Source of the DNA: Pseudoxanthomonas sp. J35
GTDB taxonomy: Bacteria; Pseudomonadota; Gammaproteobacteria; Xanthomonadales; Xanthomonadaceae
Length of the DNA: 64,000 nt
Assembly: GCF_000513995.1 (NCBI RefSeq)
Contig: NZ_AZVB01000010.1
Location: 62,001-126,000, forward strand
Direction: 5' to 3'
Shown here: one piece after another, positions 31,184 through 40,300 of the stretch
Layout of the letters: each line of letters starts with the position of its first letter
Position numbering within the stretch: the first letter of the stretch is position 1
Notes under the pieces: generated by a model
Told to the model about the DNA's origin: nothing
The model's database searches: none
What the model saw: only the letters and a program-made list of their open reading frames with translations
Program-made: the position numbers and the translations under genes

Positions 31184-31205
31184 AAGCCCGCCGTGAGGCG
31201 GGCTT
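31184..31205 (-). terminator. dksA terminator, interrupted by the IS
   Basis: Stem AAGCCCGCC / GGCGGGCTT with a GTGA-complement loop, 23 nt after the dksA stop. On the minus strand it runs into TTGTTTTT, then directly into the IS. The target duplication re-created the U-tract, so the terminator may still work. Confidence 0.85.
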
Positions 31206-31228
31206 CGTCGTCATGCTGGCGGCGGGGC

Positions 31229-32275
31229 TTACTCGCCCTGCTGCTTCTGCATGTGCTCCCAGCGTTCCTGGGCGTCGAGGGTGCGCTCGGCGGTCAGGCG
31301 CGCCTCCAGGCGCTCCAGGCCGATTTCCTCGCCGGTGTCGACGCAGTAGCCGTAGTCGCCGGCTTCCAGGCGCTTGAGCGTGCTGTCGATCTTGCCGATC
31401 AGCTTGCGGTAGCGGTCGCGGGTACGCAGTTCCAGCGAGTTCTCGGTCTCGCGGGTGGCACGCTCGGCCTCGTCGCCGATGTCGCGCACTTCGTCCTTGA
31501 GGTTCTCGATGGTCTGCTTCGATTCCTCGACCAGGTCCGCACGCCACTGCAGCAGCCGCTGGCGGAAGTACTCCTGCTGCAGCGGGTTCATGTACTCCTC
31601 GTCCGGCGAGGGACGGTAGCCCTTGGGCAGCAGCGGACGGCCGGTGGCCTCGTCGATCTGGTACTCGACCACGCGGGTCGGAGCACGCGGCGCCGGCGCG
31701 TCGGGCTTTTTGGTAACGACGGCGACGGCGACCTTGCCCTTCGGCGGCGGGGCGGTCGTGGTGTTGCTGGACTTCACGGGGGATTTCTGGGGCACGGGGG
31801 GCTTGCTTGCTGCTGGAGCGGGCGCCGGCGCCGGCTTGGCGGGAGTGGGCTTCGGGGAAGCTTTTCCTGCGGGGGCCGGTTCGGCGGGCGTCTGCTTGAT
31901 GGGGGCCTGTTTGGCTGGGGACGGCTTGGTGGCGACCTGCTTGGGTGCCGGCTTCGCCGCGGATTTGACTGGAACCTTCTTCGCCGGTGCCGCCTTCCTG
32001 GCGGGAGCGGCCTTGCTGGCTGGAGCAGCCTTCCTGGCCGGTGCCTTGGCGGGAGCCGCCTTCTTCGCCGCCGGCTTGGCGGCCTTGGCCGGGGCCTTCT
32101 TGGCCGGGGCCTTGGCCACCTTCTTGGCAGCGGGCTTGGCGGTCTTGGCCGGGGCGGGTTTCTTGGCAACCGCCTTCTTCGTCGCAGTCTTCTTGGCGAC
32201 GACCGTCTTCCTGGCGGGAGCGGCGGGCTTCTTGGCCGGCTTGGCGGACTTCTTCACGGGTTTCTTGGCAGCCAC
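31229..32275 (-). CDS. dksA: DksA-family RNA polymerase-binding protein with Lys/Ala/Pro tail
   Basis: A 348-aa protein. Residues 1 to about 195 are a histone H1-like Lys/Ala/Pro repeat (AKKPAPAK-type units). The rest is DksA: MNPLQQEYFRQRLLQWRADL, a long coiled coil (RATRETENSLELRTRDRYRKL) and the globular end. The zinc finger is largely lost: only the first Cys remains (GYCVDTGEEIG) and the second pair is replaced (ERTLDAQERWE). Zinc-free DksA forms are known in other bacteria. The GTG start has a GAGAGGA ribosome site. It modulates transcription with ppGpp; the tail may bind nucleic acid. Confidence 0.9.
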   Translation of the reverse strand: MAAKKPVKKSAKPAKKPAAPARKTVVAKKTATKKAVAKKPAPAKTAKPAAKKVAKAPAKKAPAKAAKPAAKKAAPAKAPARKAAPASKAAPARKAAPAKKVPVKSAAKPAPKQVATKPSPAKQAPIKQTPAEPAPAGKASPKPTPAKPAPAPAPAASKPPVPQKSPVKSSNTTTAPPPKGKVAVAVVTKKPDAPAPRAPTRVVEYQIDEATGRPLLPKGYRPSPDEEYMNPLQQEYFRQRLLQWRADLVEESKQTIENLKDEVRDIGDEAERATRETENSLELRTRDRYRKLIGKIDSTLKRLEAGDYGYCVDTGEEIGLERLEARLTAERTLDAQERWEHMQKQQGE

Positions 32276-32380
32276 GTACGAAGGTTCCTCTCTGGTTTTT
32301 CCCGTTGCCGGGAAAGCGCGCCTTTATAGCTCACCCCACCCGGGGGGGCAACCTTGTATTACGGACGGTATGATGGCGAA

Positions 32381-32638
32381 GTGATCGATCGCCTGCTCAT
32401 CCTGGCACTGCGTGGCTACAAGCGTTTCGTGAGCCCGCTGCTGGGCCCGCGTTGCCGCTTCGTGCCCAGCTGTTCCGAATACGCGATGCAGGCGATCCAG
32501 CGCCATGGCGCACTGCGCGGCAGCTGGCTCGCCGCGCGCCGCCTCGCGCGCTGCCATCCCCTCCATCCTGGCGGCTTCGATCCGGTCCCCGAACGCACCG
32601 GCGAACCGCCCTGCTCCTGCACAGGAAACCACCGATGA
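32381..32638 (+). CDS. yidD: Membrane protein insertion efficiency factor YidD
   Basis: An 85-aa protein with the YidD signature [20 protein letters not shown] followed by [11 protein letters not shown] and a [13 protein letters not shown] end. It assists YidC-mediated membrane insertion in E. coli. GTG 32381 fits the family length; a TTG 27 bp upstream is in frame. Its stop overlaps the dihydroorotase start (ATGA), unlike the usual rnpA-yidD-yidC setting, so it is out of its common neighbourhood. Confidence 0.93.
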   Translation: MIDRLLILALRGYKRFVSPLLGPRCRFVPSCSEYAMQAIQRHGALRGSWLAARRLARCHPLHPGGFDPVPERTGEPPCSCTGNHR

Positions 32639-33984
32639 GCACCCTGATCGTCAACGCCCGCCTGGTCAACGAAGGACGCGAACAGGAAGGCGACCTGCGC
32701 ATCGAGCATGGCCGCATCGCCGCGATCGGCCAGGGCCTGCAGGCCCGCGCCGGCGAGGAAGTCGTGGACGCGCGCGGCCGCTGGCTGCTGCCGGGGATGA
32801 TCGACGACCAGGTCCACTTCCGCGAGCCCGGCCTGACCCACAAGGGCGACATCGCCACCGAATCGGCCGCGGCCGTGGCCGGCGGGCTGACCAGCTTCAT
32901 GGACATGCCCAACACCAACCCGCCCACCCTCGACGCGGCCGCGCTGGAAGCCAAGTACGCGGCGGCGAAGGGCCGCGCCTGGGGCAACCACGGCTTCTAC
33001 CTGGGCGCCAGCAACGACAACCTCGAGGCGGTGCGCTCGCTGGACCCGAAGACGGCGCCGGGCATCAAGGTGTTCATGGGCGCGTCCACCGGCAACATGC
33101 TGGTCGACAACCCGGAGACCCTGGACGGGATCTTCCGCGAGGCCCCGACCCCGATCATCACCCACTGCGAGGACACCCCGACCATCGACCGCACCCTGGC
33201 CGAATTCAAGGCCCGGTACGGCGAGGAGAACCTCACCCCGGACATGCATCCGGACATCCGCTCGCGCGAAGCCTGCATCAAGTCGACCCGCCTGGCCCTG
33301 GAGCTGGCGCGCCGCCACGGCACCCGCCTGCACGTGCTGCACATCTCCACCGCCGACGAGCTGGCCCTGTTCGAGCGCGGCCCGCTGGTGGGCGCCGACG
33401 GCAAGGTGCGCAAGAAGATCACCGCCGAGACCTGCATCCACTTCCTGCGCTTCGACCGCGCCGACTACGCGCGGCTGGGCAACTTCATCAAGTGCAATCC
33501 GGCGATCAAGGACGCCTCCGACCGCCAGGCCATCACCCAGGCCCTGGTCGACGACGTGATCGACGTGCTGGCCACCGACCACGCCCCGCACACCCTCGAG
33601 GAGAAGCAGAAGCCCTACCTGCAGGCGCCTTCGGGCCTGCCGCTGGTGCAGTACGCGCTGCTGGCGGCGATCGAACTGGTCCACGAGGGCAAGCTGGACA
33701 TCGCCCGCGTGGTGCAGAAGGCCAGCCACGCCCCGGCGCAGCTGTTCGACGTGGCCGAACGCGGCTTCCTCCGCGAGGGCTATTGGGCCGACCTGGTGCT
33801 GGTCGACGACCAGCCGCTGACCGTGCGCCGCGAGGACGTGCTGAGCAAGTGCGGCTGGTCGCCGTTCGAGGGCACCACCTTCCGCTCGCGCATCGCTTCG
33901 ACCTGGGTGAATGGCCAGCTGGCCTGGAACGGCCGCGAACTGGTCGGCGCGCCGCAGGGGCGGCGCCTGGAGTTCGCGCGCTGA
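32635..33984 (+). CDS. pyrC: Dihydroorotase (class I type)
   Basis: A 449-aa amidohydrolase with [25 protein letters not shown], the metal-site THCED and HVLHIST motifs, and ATDHAPHT. The first His of the canonical HxH metal pair is Gln here (DQVHFR), as I recall for close xanthomonad relatives, so the metal site may differ. It makes dihydroorotate, the PyrD substrate. The start overlaps the yidD stop, and its stop overlaps the M23 peptidase start (TGATG). Confidence 0.88.
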   Translation: MSTLIVNARLVNEGREQEGDLRIEHGRIAAIGQGLQARAGEEVVDARGRWLLPGMIDDQVHFREPGLTHKGDIATESAAAVAGGLTSFMDMPNTNPPTLDAAALEAKYAAAKGRAWGNHGFYLGASNDNLEAVRSLDPKTAPGIKVFMGASTGNMLVDNPETLDGIFREAPTPIITHCEDTPTIDRTLAEFKARYGEENLTPDMHPDIRSREACIKSTRLALELARRHGTRLHVLHISTADELALFERGPLVGADGKVRKKITAETCIHFLRFDRADYARLGNFIKCNPAIKDASDRQAITQALVDDVIDVLATDHAPHTLEEKQKPYLQAPSGLPLVQYALLAAIELVHEGKLDIARVVQKASHAPAQLFDVAERGFLREGYWADLVLVDDQPLTVRREDVLSKCGWSPFEGTTFRSRIASTWVNGQLAWNGRELVGAPQGRRLEFAR

Positions 33985-34868
33985 TGCGGGGTATCGGCGC
34001 CGCGTGGCGCATGCTGTCGGTCGCGGCCGGTTCGCTGGCCCGGTCCACGGGTTCACGGCTGGCGCTGGCCGCGTTGCTGGCGGCCGCGGTCGCAGCGCCG
34101 GCCTCCGCTGCTGGTGACGACCGGGTGGTGTTCCCGCCCAGCGTGCAGCAAGGCGCGATGGTGATCGGCAAGGTGCCGCCGGGCAGCCGCGTCGAGTACG
34201 CCGGCCGCAGCCTGCGCAGCAGCGGCTACGGCACGGTGGTGTTCGGCGTGGGCCGCGACCAGGCCGGGCCGGTGCAGGTGGCCGTGGTGCGCCCGGACGG
34301 CAGCCGGGTCGATGCGCGGATCGCGGTGACCCCACGCGACTGGCCGGTGCAGCGCGTAGACGGCGTGCCGCCGAAGACCGTCGATCCGCCGCCGGAGATC
34401 GCCGAGCGGATCCGCCGCGAACAGGCCCAGGTCAGCGCCGCGCGCGAACGCGACGACGACCGCACCGACTTCGCCCGCCCGTTCGTGTGGCCGGTCGAAG
34501 GCCGGATCAGCGGCCGCTTCGGCAACCAGCGCGTGTACAACGGCAAGCCCGGCTCGCCGCACTCCGGCATGGACATCGCCGCGCCCACCGGCACGCCGAT
34601 CAAGGCCCCGGCCGCCGGCGTGGTCACCTTCGCCGCCCCGGACCTTTACCTTACCGGCGGCACCGTGCTGCTGGACCACGGCTTCGGCATCAGCTCCAAC
34701 TTCCTGCACCTGTCGCGGATCGACGTGAAGGTCGGCGACCGCGTCGAACAGGGCCAGGTGATCGGCGCCGTCGGCGCCACCGGCCGGGCGACGGGGCCGC
34801 ACCTGCATTGGGGGATGAGCTGGTTCGACACGCGCATCGACCCGCTGCTGGTACTGGAGCGCAGGTAA
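33984..34868 (+). CDS. M23 (LytM) peptidase, exported
   Basis: A 294-aa protein with an N-terminal signal segment (LALAALLAAAVAAPASA), a beta-rich middle and a C-terminal peptidase_M23 domain: HSGMDIAAPTGTPI gives the His and Asp zinc ligands and GPHLHWGMSW the HxH. It likely cleaves peptidoglycan crosslinks in the periplasm. The ATG shares bases with the dihydroorotase stop. Two inner ATGs exist, but this one includes the signal peptide. Confidence 0.9.
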   Translation: MRGIGAAWRMLSVAAGSLARSTGSRLALAALLAAAVAAPASAAGDDRVVFPPSVQQGAMVIGKVPPGSRVEYAGRSLRSSGYGTVVFGVGRDQAGPVQVAVVRPDGSRVDARIAVTPRDWPVQRVDGVPPKTVDPPPEIAERIRREQAQVSAARERDDDRTDFARPFVWPVEGRISGRFGNQRVYNGKPGSPHSGMDIAAPTGTPIKAPAAGVVTFAAPDLYLTGGTVLLDHGFGISSNFLHLSRIDVKVGDRVEQGQVIGAVGATGRATGPHLHWGMSWFDTRIDPLLVLERR

Positions 34869-35109
34869 CGCGGTCGTTCCCCGCGCGCCGCACGCGGCGG
34901 CGCTTTCCCCCAGATCGCCGGCGCCATGACATCGGGGCGCGGCTCCGGACGCGGCCGCCGCACCCGGGTATCGGGTCACCGCCCGGAATAACGTCCATGT
35001 CCATGTCCGCGGACCATCCATGGGCCACTTGCCCCGGACACCCGGGGTCCGGCGTCCTCTATGGCGTCCAGCTCCTTGGCTTCGACCGGCAACCCGACGA
35101 AGCGATCGC

Positions 35110-35142
35110 GTAGCCCGGATAAGGCCGCAGGCCGCATCCGGG
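35110..35142 (+). repeat. GTAGCCCGGAT-type REP
   Basis: GTAGCCCGGAT...ATCCGGG, a 7-bp stem with a 16-nt inner segment. The gap 34869-35619 holds three of these, the three-way-junction palindrome and a terminator hairpin; I see no gene in it. Confidence 0.7.
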
Positions 35143-35186
35143 GATAATTGCCCGCCACTTCGACCCGACGCCTGCCGCGCTCCGGG

Positions 35187-35215
35187 CCCCGGATGCGCTT
35201 CGCTTATCCGGGCTA
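35187..35215 (-). repeat. GTAGCCCGGAT-type REP, inverted
   Basis: On the minus strand GTAGCCCGGATAAGCGAAGC then GCATCCGGG. It is inverted relative to the unit at 35110, forming a BIME-like pair, and its loop differs. Confidence 0.7.
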
Positions 35216-35330
35216 CACGAGCCCCTCTTCGTCCGGGGTGAGGCGCCAGAGGCGCGCGCCGCCGGGGCGCAGAGCAGAGTCGGGAGAGGGAAACAACGAC
35301 CGAAGCCAGGACCCGGGAGCGCCGGAAGAC

Positions 35331-35437
35331 GCGGCAGTGCGGGGGTATCCCGCAAGCAGGCCATGGATGGCCTGCGCTCGCGTGTTGGAGCCATTGACGG
35401 CGGAACCGCGCGATGCGGGATACCCCCGCACTGCCGC
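35331..35437 (+). repeat. Three-way-junction palindrome, copy 2
   Basis: Outer arms are a perfect 24-bp inverted repeat beginning GCGGCAGTGCGGGGG. Inside are hairpin 1, GCAGGCCAT-GG-ATGGCCTGC, and hairpin 2, closing with CGCGCGA and holding GTTGGAGCCATTGACGG. A leader with CGAAGCC...GCGCCGGAAGACG precedes it. The core is shared with 14756-14854. Confidence 0.78.
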
Positions 35438-35532
35438 GGCTCCTTCAGAAACCTGCATCCCCACCACTGCTGCTGTTGCTTGCAGTAGCAATGCTCCCGC
35501 CACACCTGATCCAACGCCTGCCCGAGCCGGTT

Positions 35533-35561
35533 CCCGGATGCGCTTCGCTTATCCGGGCTAC
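35533..35561 (-). repeat. GTAGCCCGGAT-type REP, inverted
   Basis: Nearly identical to the unit at 35187-35215: same loop GCGCTTCGCTT and same CCCGGAT arms, same orientation. Confidence 0.7.
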
Positions 35562-35591
35562 CGCGACGAATGGATGCCGGCGCCTTCAGGT

Positions 35592-35612
35592 CCCTCTCCC
35601 ACCGGGAGAGGG
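35592..35612 (-). terminator. CCCTCTCCC hairpin after folE2
   Basis: Perfect 9-bp stem CCCTCTCCC / GGGAGAGGG with loop ACC, 7 nt past the folE2 stop codon. It resembles the hairpin at 30308-30327. Confidence 0.6.
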
Positions 35613-35619
35613 GAGCGAA

Positions 35620-36552
35620 TCAGGCCGCCGGGCCGGCGCCGCTGACGGTGGCGACGGCGTCGTGCGGGTGCAGGCTCTCGAAGTGCGAGACCGTGGCCTC
35701 GTAGCGCTCCACGTGCGGATCGGACGACAGCACCGAAGCGACCCGGCGCGCCGCATCCTCGCAGAACATCAGGTTGGCCGCGTTGAGCTCGGCGAAGGCC
35801 TGCTCGTCCTCGCGCTTGACCGCGGTCTGCACCGGCGTGCCCAGCGAGGTTTCCAGCGCATCGATCAGCGCCACCAGCGGCAGCTCGTCGAACTGCGGGC
35901 GCAGCTCCACCCGCACCCGCGCCTCGCTGCGCTGCGCGTGCGGGGTCGCCGCCATGCCGCGGTCCGAGGCCAGCCAGGCGGCGACCTCTTCGACCTTCAG
36001 CGTCGGCACGCCCTCAAAATCGGCCAGCAGCCGCGCCGCGTTGGCCTGGCGCGACAGCGCCGCCGAGCACGGGCAGGTACTGGAGTATTCCAGGCCGAAG
36101 CCCAGCACCAGCTTCAGGTGGCCATCGGCGAGGATCGCCTCGATCTCCACCGGATAGCTCTTCCAGCCGGCGTTGTCGCTGCGCAGCGCGCCGCGCAGCA
36201 GCAGCGCCTCATAGCGCAGGCGCAGGCGCGCGCGGGTGGCCAGGCCGGACTGCGAGTCGATGCTTTCCTGCAGGAAGCGGCGCAGCCCGCCGGGGGTGAT
36301 CTCTTGGCGGGCCAGCCCCTGCTGCAGGCGCAGGTACAGGCGCGACATGTGGATGCCACGCTCGCCTTCGCGGGCCAGGTTCACCGAGATGTCCGCCTGC
36401 GCGGCGACCTGGACCTGGCCGCCCTGCCCGTCCGCGACCCGGATCGGCACGGCGATGCCGTCCATGCCCACCCAGTCCAGCGGGCGCGCGAGCGCCGGCG
36501 CCTGGAGGGCGACGTCAGGCAGGGAAGCAGGAGCGATGGCGGGAACGGACAT
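35620..36552 (-). CDS. folE2: GTP cyclohydrolase FolE2 (type IB)
   Basis: A 310-aa COG1469 protein that makes dihydroneopterin triphosphate from GTP for folate and related pteridines. The metal-binding Cys is in SSTCPCSAALSR; other family marks are LDWVGMDGIAVPI, GIHMSRLY and FCEDAARRV. ATG 36552 begins MSVPAIAPASLPDV. FolE2 often replaces zinc-dependent FolE under zinc limitation, but I see no Zur-like palindrome upstream. TACAAT on this strand (36658-36663) could be a -10. Confidence 0.94.
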   Translation of the reverse strand: MSVPAIAPASLPDVALQAPALARPLDWVGMDGIAVPIRVADGQGGQVQVAAQADISVNLAREGERGIHMSRLYLRLQQGLARQEITPGGLRRFLQESIDSQSGLATRARLRLRYEALLLRGALRSDNAGWKSYPVEIEAILADGHLKLVLGFGLEYSSTCPCSAALSRQANAARLLADFEGVPTLKVEEVAAWLASDRGMAATPHAQRSEARVRVELRPQFDELPLVALIDALETSLGTPVQTAVKREDEQAFAELNAANLMFCEDAARRVASVLSSDPHVERYEATVSHFESLHPHDAVATVSGAGPAA

Positions 36553-36760
36553 GGCGGCGATCTGGGGGAGCGGGCGGCCCGGCTTCCTGGCGGAAGCGTC
36601 GGAGGGGCTGCCGGGAGGGGAAGGTGGCGTGGGACCAGGCAGGTCCGGATGGGCGCCATTGTAGCCGCTGGGGTCGGCACTGCCGGCCGGATCGCTGCAA
36701 CGGACTGTCGCGTGCCGTTCAGCCGCAACAGCACATCCCGCCGATGCGCGGCCGCCGGAC

Positions 36761-37480
36761 TCAATCCCCGGCCGCGGCCCGCCAGGCATTCCAGAGCACG
36801 CGCAGCGGCTGCCGGCCCGGCCGCGGGACACGCCCGGCGGCGACCGGGGCCAGGCGCTGGCGGGCCAGGCTGGCCCAGACCCGGCGCGGACGCGGCCCCG
36901 CCCCGCGCGCGGGCCAGGCACGCAGCAGCTCGGCGGCCCAGGCACGCTGGGCCTGCTCGCTGGCAGCCGCCGGGCCGGAGGTGGACTGCAGCGCCAACGG
37001 CACTGCTTCCAGCCCCGCCTCGGCCAGGCGCTGGGCCAGGACCTGGGCGATCACCGCCCGCGGCGTGGCCGACTGCCCTTCCAGCACCGCCGCCTCGACC
37101 GCGGCCACCGCCGCGCCGAATCCGGCCAGCGCCGCGAACGCGGCCTCGCCGTCCTGGGGGCGCGCCCGCGCCCCAGTCAGTTCCGGCAGCGCCCCGGCCA
37201 GCTCGGCCCAGGGCGCGCGCACCGGTTCCAGCACCCGGCCGAGCGGATGGCGCGAGCGCTGCGCCGCCCAGTCGCGCAGCTCGGTGGCCCACCAGCCGAG
37301 CTTGGCGTCGGCCGGCAACGGGTCGCCGCCGATGTTGAGGATGTCGTCGAATTCCTGCAGCAGCGCGAACCAGACCAGCGTGCGCTGGCGCTGCGCCGGA
37401 GGCACGAACACCTCGGCCACCGTCCATTCCGGCCAGCGGGTGCGCCACTTCTCGATGAAGCTGTCGTAGGCCTGCGACAT
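36761..37480 (-). CDS. Squalene/phytoene synthase-like protein
   Basis: A 239-aa protein: MSQAYDSFIEKWRTRWPEW, then VWFALLQEFDDILNIGGDP and KLGWWATELRDWAAQRSRHPLG. This resembles trans-isoprenyl diphosphate synthase (SQS/PSY) folds of the NDUFAF6-like kind. The first aspartate-rich motif is degenerate and the second is not visible, so catalysis is doubtful. It lies 8 bp downstream of the HAD phosphatase and ends the ubiG operon. Function unknown. Confidence 0.6.
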   Translation of the reverse strand: MSQAYDSFIEKWRTRWPEWTVAEVFVPPAQRQRTLVWFALLQEFDDILNIGGDPLPADAKLGWWATELRDWAAQRSRHPLGRVLEPVRAPWAELAGALPELTGARARPQDGEAAFAALAGFGAAVAAVEAAVLEGQSATPRAVIAQVLAQRLAEAGLEAVPLALQSTSGPAAASEQAQRAWAAELLRAWPARGAGPRPRRVWASLARQRLAPVAAGRVPRPGRQPLRVLWNAWRAAAGD

Positions 37481-37488
37481 GTCGGACC

Positions 37489-38187
37489 TCAACCGCGGCC
37501 GCGCGGCCAGGCCTGTGGCTGCAGCAGCTCGGCCGGCTGCTGCGCCAGCACGTCGGCGCGCCAGCTCCACGGGTCCTCGTGGTCCAGCCGGTAGCCCCAG
37601 GTGACCGCCACCGAAGGTATGCCCGCGGCGCGCGCGGCGGCCACGTCGCGCTCGTCGTCGCCGACGTAGACGCAGGCCTCCGGCGCCACGCCCAGCCGGC
37701 GCGCCGCTTCCAGCAGCGGCATCGGGTGCGGCTTCTTCTCCGGACAGGTGTCGCCGCCGACCAGCACTGCGCAGCGCTGCTGCCAGCCCAGCCCGGCGAC
37801 CACGTCGCGGGCCAGGTACTCGGGCTTGTTGGTGACGATGCCCCAGCGCGCGCCGGACGCTTCCAGCACCTGCAGCATCGCCTCGATGCCGTCGAACAGC
37901 ACGCTGTGCCGACCCAGCTCCTCGCGGTAGACGGCGAGGAACTCGGGAACCATGGCCTCGCGCTCGCCCGCGTCCAGGTCCGGGAAGCTGGCGGCGATCA
38001 TCGCCCGCGCACCCTTGGACACGTGCTGGCGCAGTGCGGCCAGGGTGGTCGGCGCGCGGCCGCGGGCGGCGAGCATGCGGTTGGCGGTCGCCAGCATGTC
38101 CGGGGCGCTGTCCAGCAACGTCCCGTCCAGGTCGAACAGGGCCACCGCCGGGAAGCCGGCGCGCGCGGCCTGGCTGAAACCGTCCAT
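37489..38187 (-). CDS. HAD phosphatase, MupP/Gph-like
   Basis: A 232-aa haloacid dehalogenase phosphatase with motif I LFDLDGTLLDSAPD, motif II VTNKPE, motif III Lys in PEKKPHPMPL and motif IV YVGDDERD. Next to ubiG it matches the position of mupP (MurNAc-6-phosphate phosphatase in cell-wall recycling) in pseudomonads; phosphoglycolate phosphatase is the other option. The start lies 2 bp after the ubiG stop, so they form one operon. Confidence 0.85.
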   Translation of the reverse strand: MDGFSQAARAGFPAVALFDLDGTLLDSAPDMLATANRMLAARGRAPTTLAALRQHVSKGARAMIAASFPDLDAGEREAMVPEFLAVYREELGRHSVLFDGIEAMLQVLEASGARWGIVTNKPEYLARDVVAGLGWQQRCAVLVGGDTCPEKKPHPMPLLEAARRLGVAPEACVYVGDDERDVAAARAAGIPSVAVTWGYRLDHEDPWSWRADVLAQQPAELLQPQAWPRGRG

Positions 38188-38189
38188 GC

Positions 38190-38924
38190 TCAGGCGCCGG
38201 CCTTGACCGCGCAGGCCAGGTAGTTCACTTCGGTGCGCCGCGACAGGCTGGCGCGCTGGCGCAGCGGGTCGTAGAACAGGCCGCTCACGTCCTCCAGCTG
38301 CAACTCGGCGGCGCGCAGCCACGCGGCCAGTTCCGAAGGCCTGATGAAGTCGGCGTAGCGGTGCGTGCCCTTGGGCAGCAGCCGGGCCACGTACTCGGCG
38401 CCGACGATGGCCAGCGCGAACGCTGCCGGGGTGCGGTTGAGCGTGGACAGGAACAGGCGCCCGCCCGGGCGCAGCAGCTTCGCGCAGCCGGCGATGATCG
38501 ACGCCGGGTCGGGCACGTGCTCGAGCATTTCCATGCAGGTGATCGCACCGAAGCTGCCCGGCCGCTCTTCGGCCAGCTCTTCGATCGCCTTGACCTGGTA
38601 GTCGACCTGCACGCCCGATTCCAGGCCGTGCAGGCGCGCGACCTTGACCAGATCCGGGGCCAGATCGATCGCGGTGACCTGGGCGCCGGCGCGGGCCAGC
38701 GCCTCGCTCAGCAGGCCGCCGCCGCAACCGACGTCCAGCACCGGCAGGTCGGCCAGCGCCACGCGCTGCCTCACGTAGTCCAGGCGCACCGGATTGAGCA
38801 CGTGCAGCGCCTTCTGCGGACCATCCGGGTCCCACCAGCGGTTGGCCAGGGCGGCGAACTTGTCCAGCTCGGCCTGGTGGTAGTTGTGCGGCGCCGTAGC
38901 GCCGGCGTGGATCTGTTCGCTCAT
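38190..38924 (-). CDS. ubiG: Ubiquinone biosynthesis O-methyltransferase
   Basis: A 244-aa SAM methyltransferase that performs both O-methylations in ubiquinone synthesis. It has [13 protein letters not shown], motif [14 protein letters not shown], the [10 protein letters not shown] post-motif and a C-terminal [10 protein letters not shown]. It lies 16 bp after mtaD and 2 bp before the HAD phosphatase. Confidence 0.95.
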   Translation of the reverse strand: MSEQIHAGATAPHNYHQAELDKFAALANRWWDPDGPQKALHVLNPVRLDYVRQRVALADLPVLDVGCGGGLLSEALARAGAQVTAIDLAPDLVKVARLHGLESGVQVDYQVKAIEELAEERPGSFGAITCMEMLEHVPDPASIIAGCAKLLRPGGRLFLSTLNRTPAAFALAIVGAEYVARLLPKGTHRYADFIRPSELAAWLRAAELQLEDVSGLFYDPLRQRASLSRRTEVNYLACAVKAGA

Positions 38925-38940
38925 GGGAACTCCTGTGGCC

Positions 38941-40296
38941 TCAACGGCCCAGTGCGGCGATGCGCGCGCGCCACTGGCGGGCGTTGGCGATCAGCGCCGC
39001 GGTGTCGATGTCGACCAGCTCGCGCTGGTCGAGCTTGCGCTGGCCGGCGATCCACACGTCGCTGACCTGCTGGCGGCCGCAGGCGTAGACCAGCTGCGAC
39101 AGCACGTGGTGCAGCGGCTGGGTCTCCAGTTCGGACAGGTCCACGCATACCAGGTCGGCGTCCTTGCCCGGCTCGATCGAGCCGATGCGGTCGCCGAAGC
39201 CCAGCGCGCGCGCGCCGCCCAGGGTAGCCGCACGCAGCGTGGTGGCCGCGTCGAGCGCGGTGGCGTCGTTGGCCACGGCCTTGGCCAGCAGCGCGGCGGT
39301 GCGCAGCTCGCCGAACATGTCCAGGTCGTTGTTGCTGGCGCAGCCGTCGGTGCCGATGGCCAGGTTCACGCCGGCGCGCTGCAGGGCGCAGGCCGGGCAG
39401 AAACCGGAGGCCAGCTTCAGGTTGGACTCGGGGCAGTGCGCCACGTGCACGCCACGCGCGGCGCACAGGTGGATCTCGCCTTCCGTCAGCTGGGTCATGT
39501 GCACCGCGATCAGGCGGTCGTTGACCAGGCCCAGCCGGTCCAGCCGGGCCAGCGGGCGCTGGCCGAATTCCTTCAGCGAATCGGCGATTTCCTGCGCGGT
39601 CTCGTGGGTGTGCAGGTGGACCTGCATGTCCAGCTGGTCCGAGAGCATGCGCACGCGCTCGAAGTTCGCGTCGCTGACCGTGTACGGTGCGTGCGGGGCG
39701 AACGCGGTGGCGACCAGCGGATCGTCGCGCCACTGGTCGTGCACCTCGCCGGCCTTGTCGAAGTACTCGTCGTCGCTGCGCGCCCAGGCCGTCGGGAAGT
39801 TGATCACCGGCAGGCCGACCAGCGCGCGGAAGCCATGCTTCTTGTAGACCGCCGCCTGCACGTCCGGGAAGAAGTAATTCTCGTTGGCGCAGGTGGTGCC
39901 GCCGCGGAGCATCTCGGCGATCGCCAGGCGCATGCCGTCGGCGACGAAGTCCGGGCCGATCACCGCCGCTTCCACCGGCCAGATGTGCTGCTGCAGCCAG
40001 GTCATCAGCGGCAGGTCGTCGGCGATGCCGCGCAGCAGGGTCATCGGGTTGTGGGTATGGGCGTTGACCAGGCCCGGGATCAGCACCGCGTCCGGGCGCT
40101 GCACCACTTCGGCGGCGGCAAAGCGCGCGCGCGCCTCCGCCACCGGCAGCAGCGCGACGATGCGGCCGCCGGAAACGGCGACGGCGTGGTCCTCCAGGAC
40201 CACGCCGTGCGGTTCGACCGGAACCACCCAGCCGGCTTCGATCAGCAGGTCGCAGGCCTGCGGCTGGCTGTTCTCGTACAGGCCGGCTTGGGTCAT
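38941..40296 (-). CDS. mtaD: TRZ/ATZ amidohydrolase, 5'-methylthioadenosine/SAH deaminase type
   Basis: A 451-aa metal-dependent deaminase: [13 protein letters not shown] (HxH), [10 protein letters not shown], the [14 protein letters not shown] loop and the [13 protein letters not shown] active-site Asp. The combination points to MtaD, which deaminates methylthioadenosine or SAH; other TRZ/ATZ substrates cannot be excluded. It lies 4 bp after efp and 16 bp before ubiG. The link to ubiG (which makes SAH) is suggestive. Confidence 0.85.
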   Translation of the reverse strand: MTQAGLYENSQPQACDLLIEAGWVVPVEPHGVVLEDHAVAVSGGRIVALLPVAEARARFAAAEVVQRPDAVLIPGLVNAHTHNPMTLLRGIADDLPLMTWLQQHIWPVEAAVIGPDFVADGMRLAIAEMLRGGTTCANENYFFPDVQAAVYKKHGFRALVGLPVINFPTAWARSDDEYFDKAGEVHDQWRDDPLVATAFAPHAPYTVSDANFERVRMLSDQLDMQVHLHTHETAQEIADSLKEFGQRPLARLDRLGLVNDRLIAVHMTQLTEGEIHLCAARGVHVAHCPESNLKLASGFCPACALQRAGVNLAIGTDGCASNNDLDMFGELRTAALLAKAVANDATALDAATTLRAATLGGARALGFGDRIGSIEPGKDADLVCVDLSELETQPLHHVLSQLVYACGRQQVSDVWIAGQRKLDQRELVDIDTAALIANARQWRARIAALGR

Positions 40297-40300
40297 CGGC

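Noticed and set aside
36553-36760. Zur box upstream of folE2
   Set aside because: FolE2 is often zinc-regulated, but no GTAATGTTATAACATTAC-like palindrome is present in the gap.
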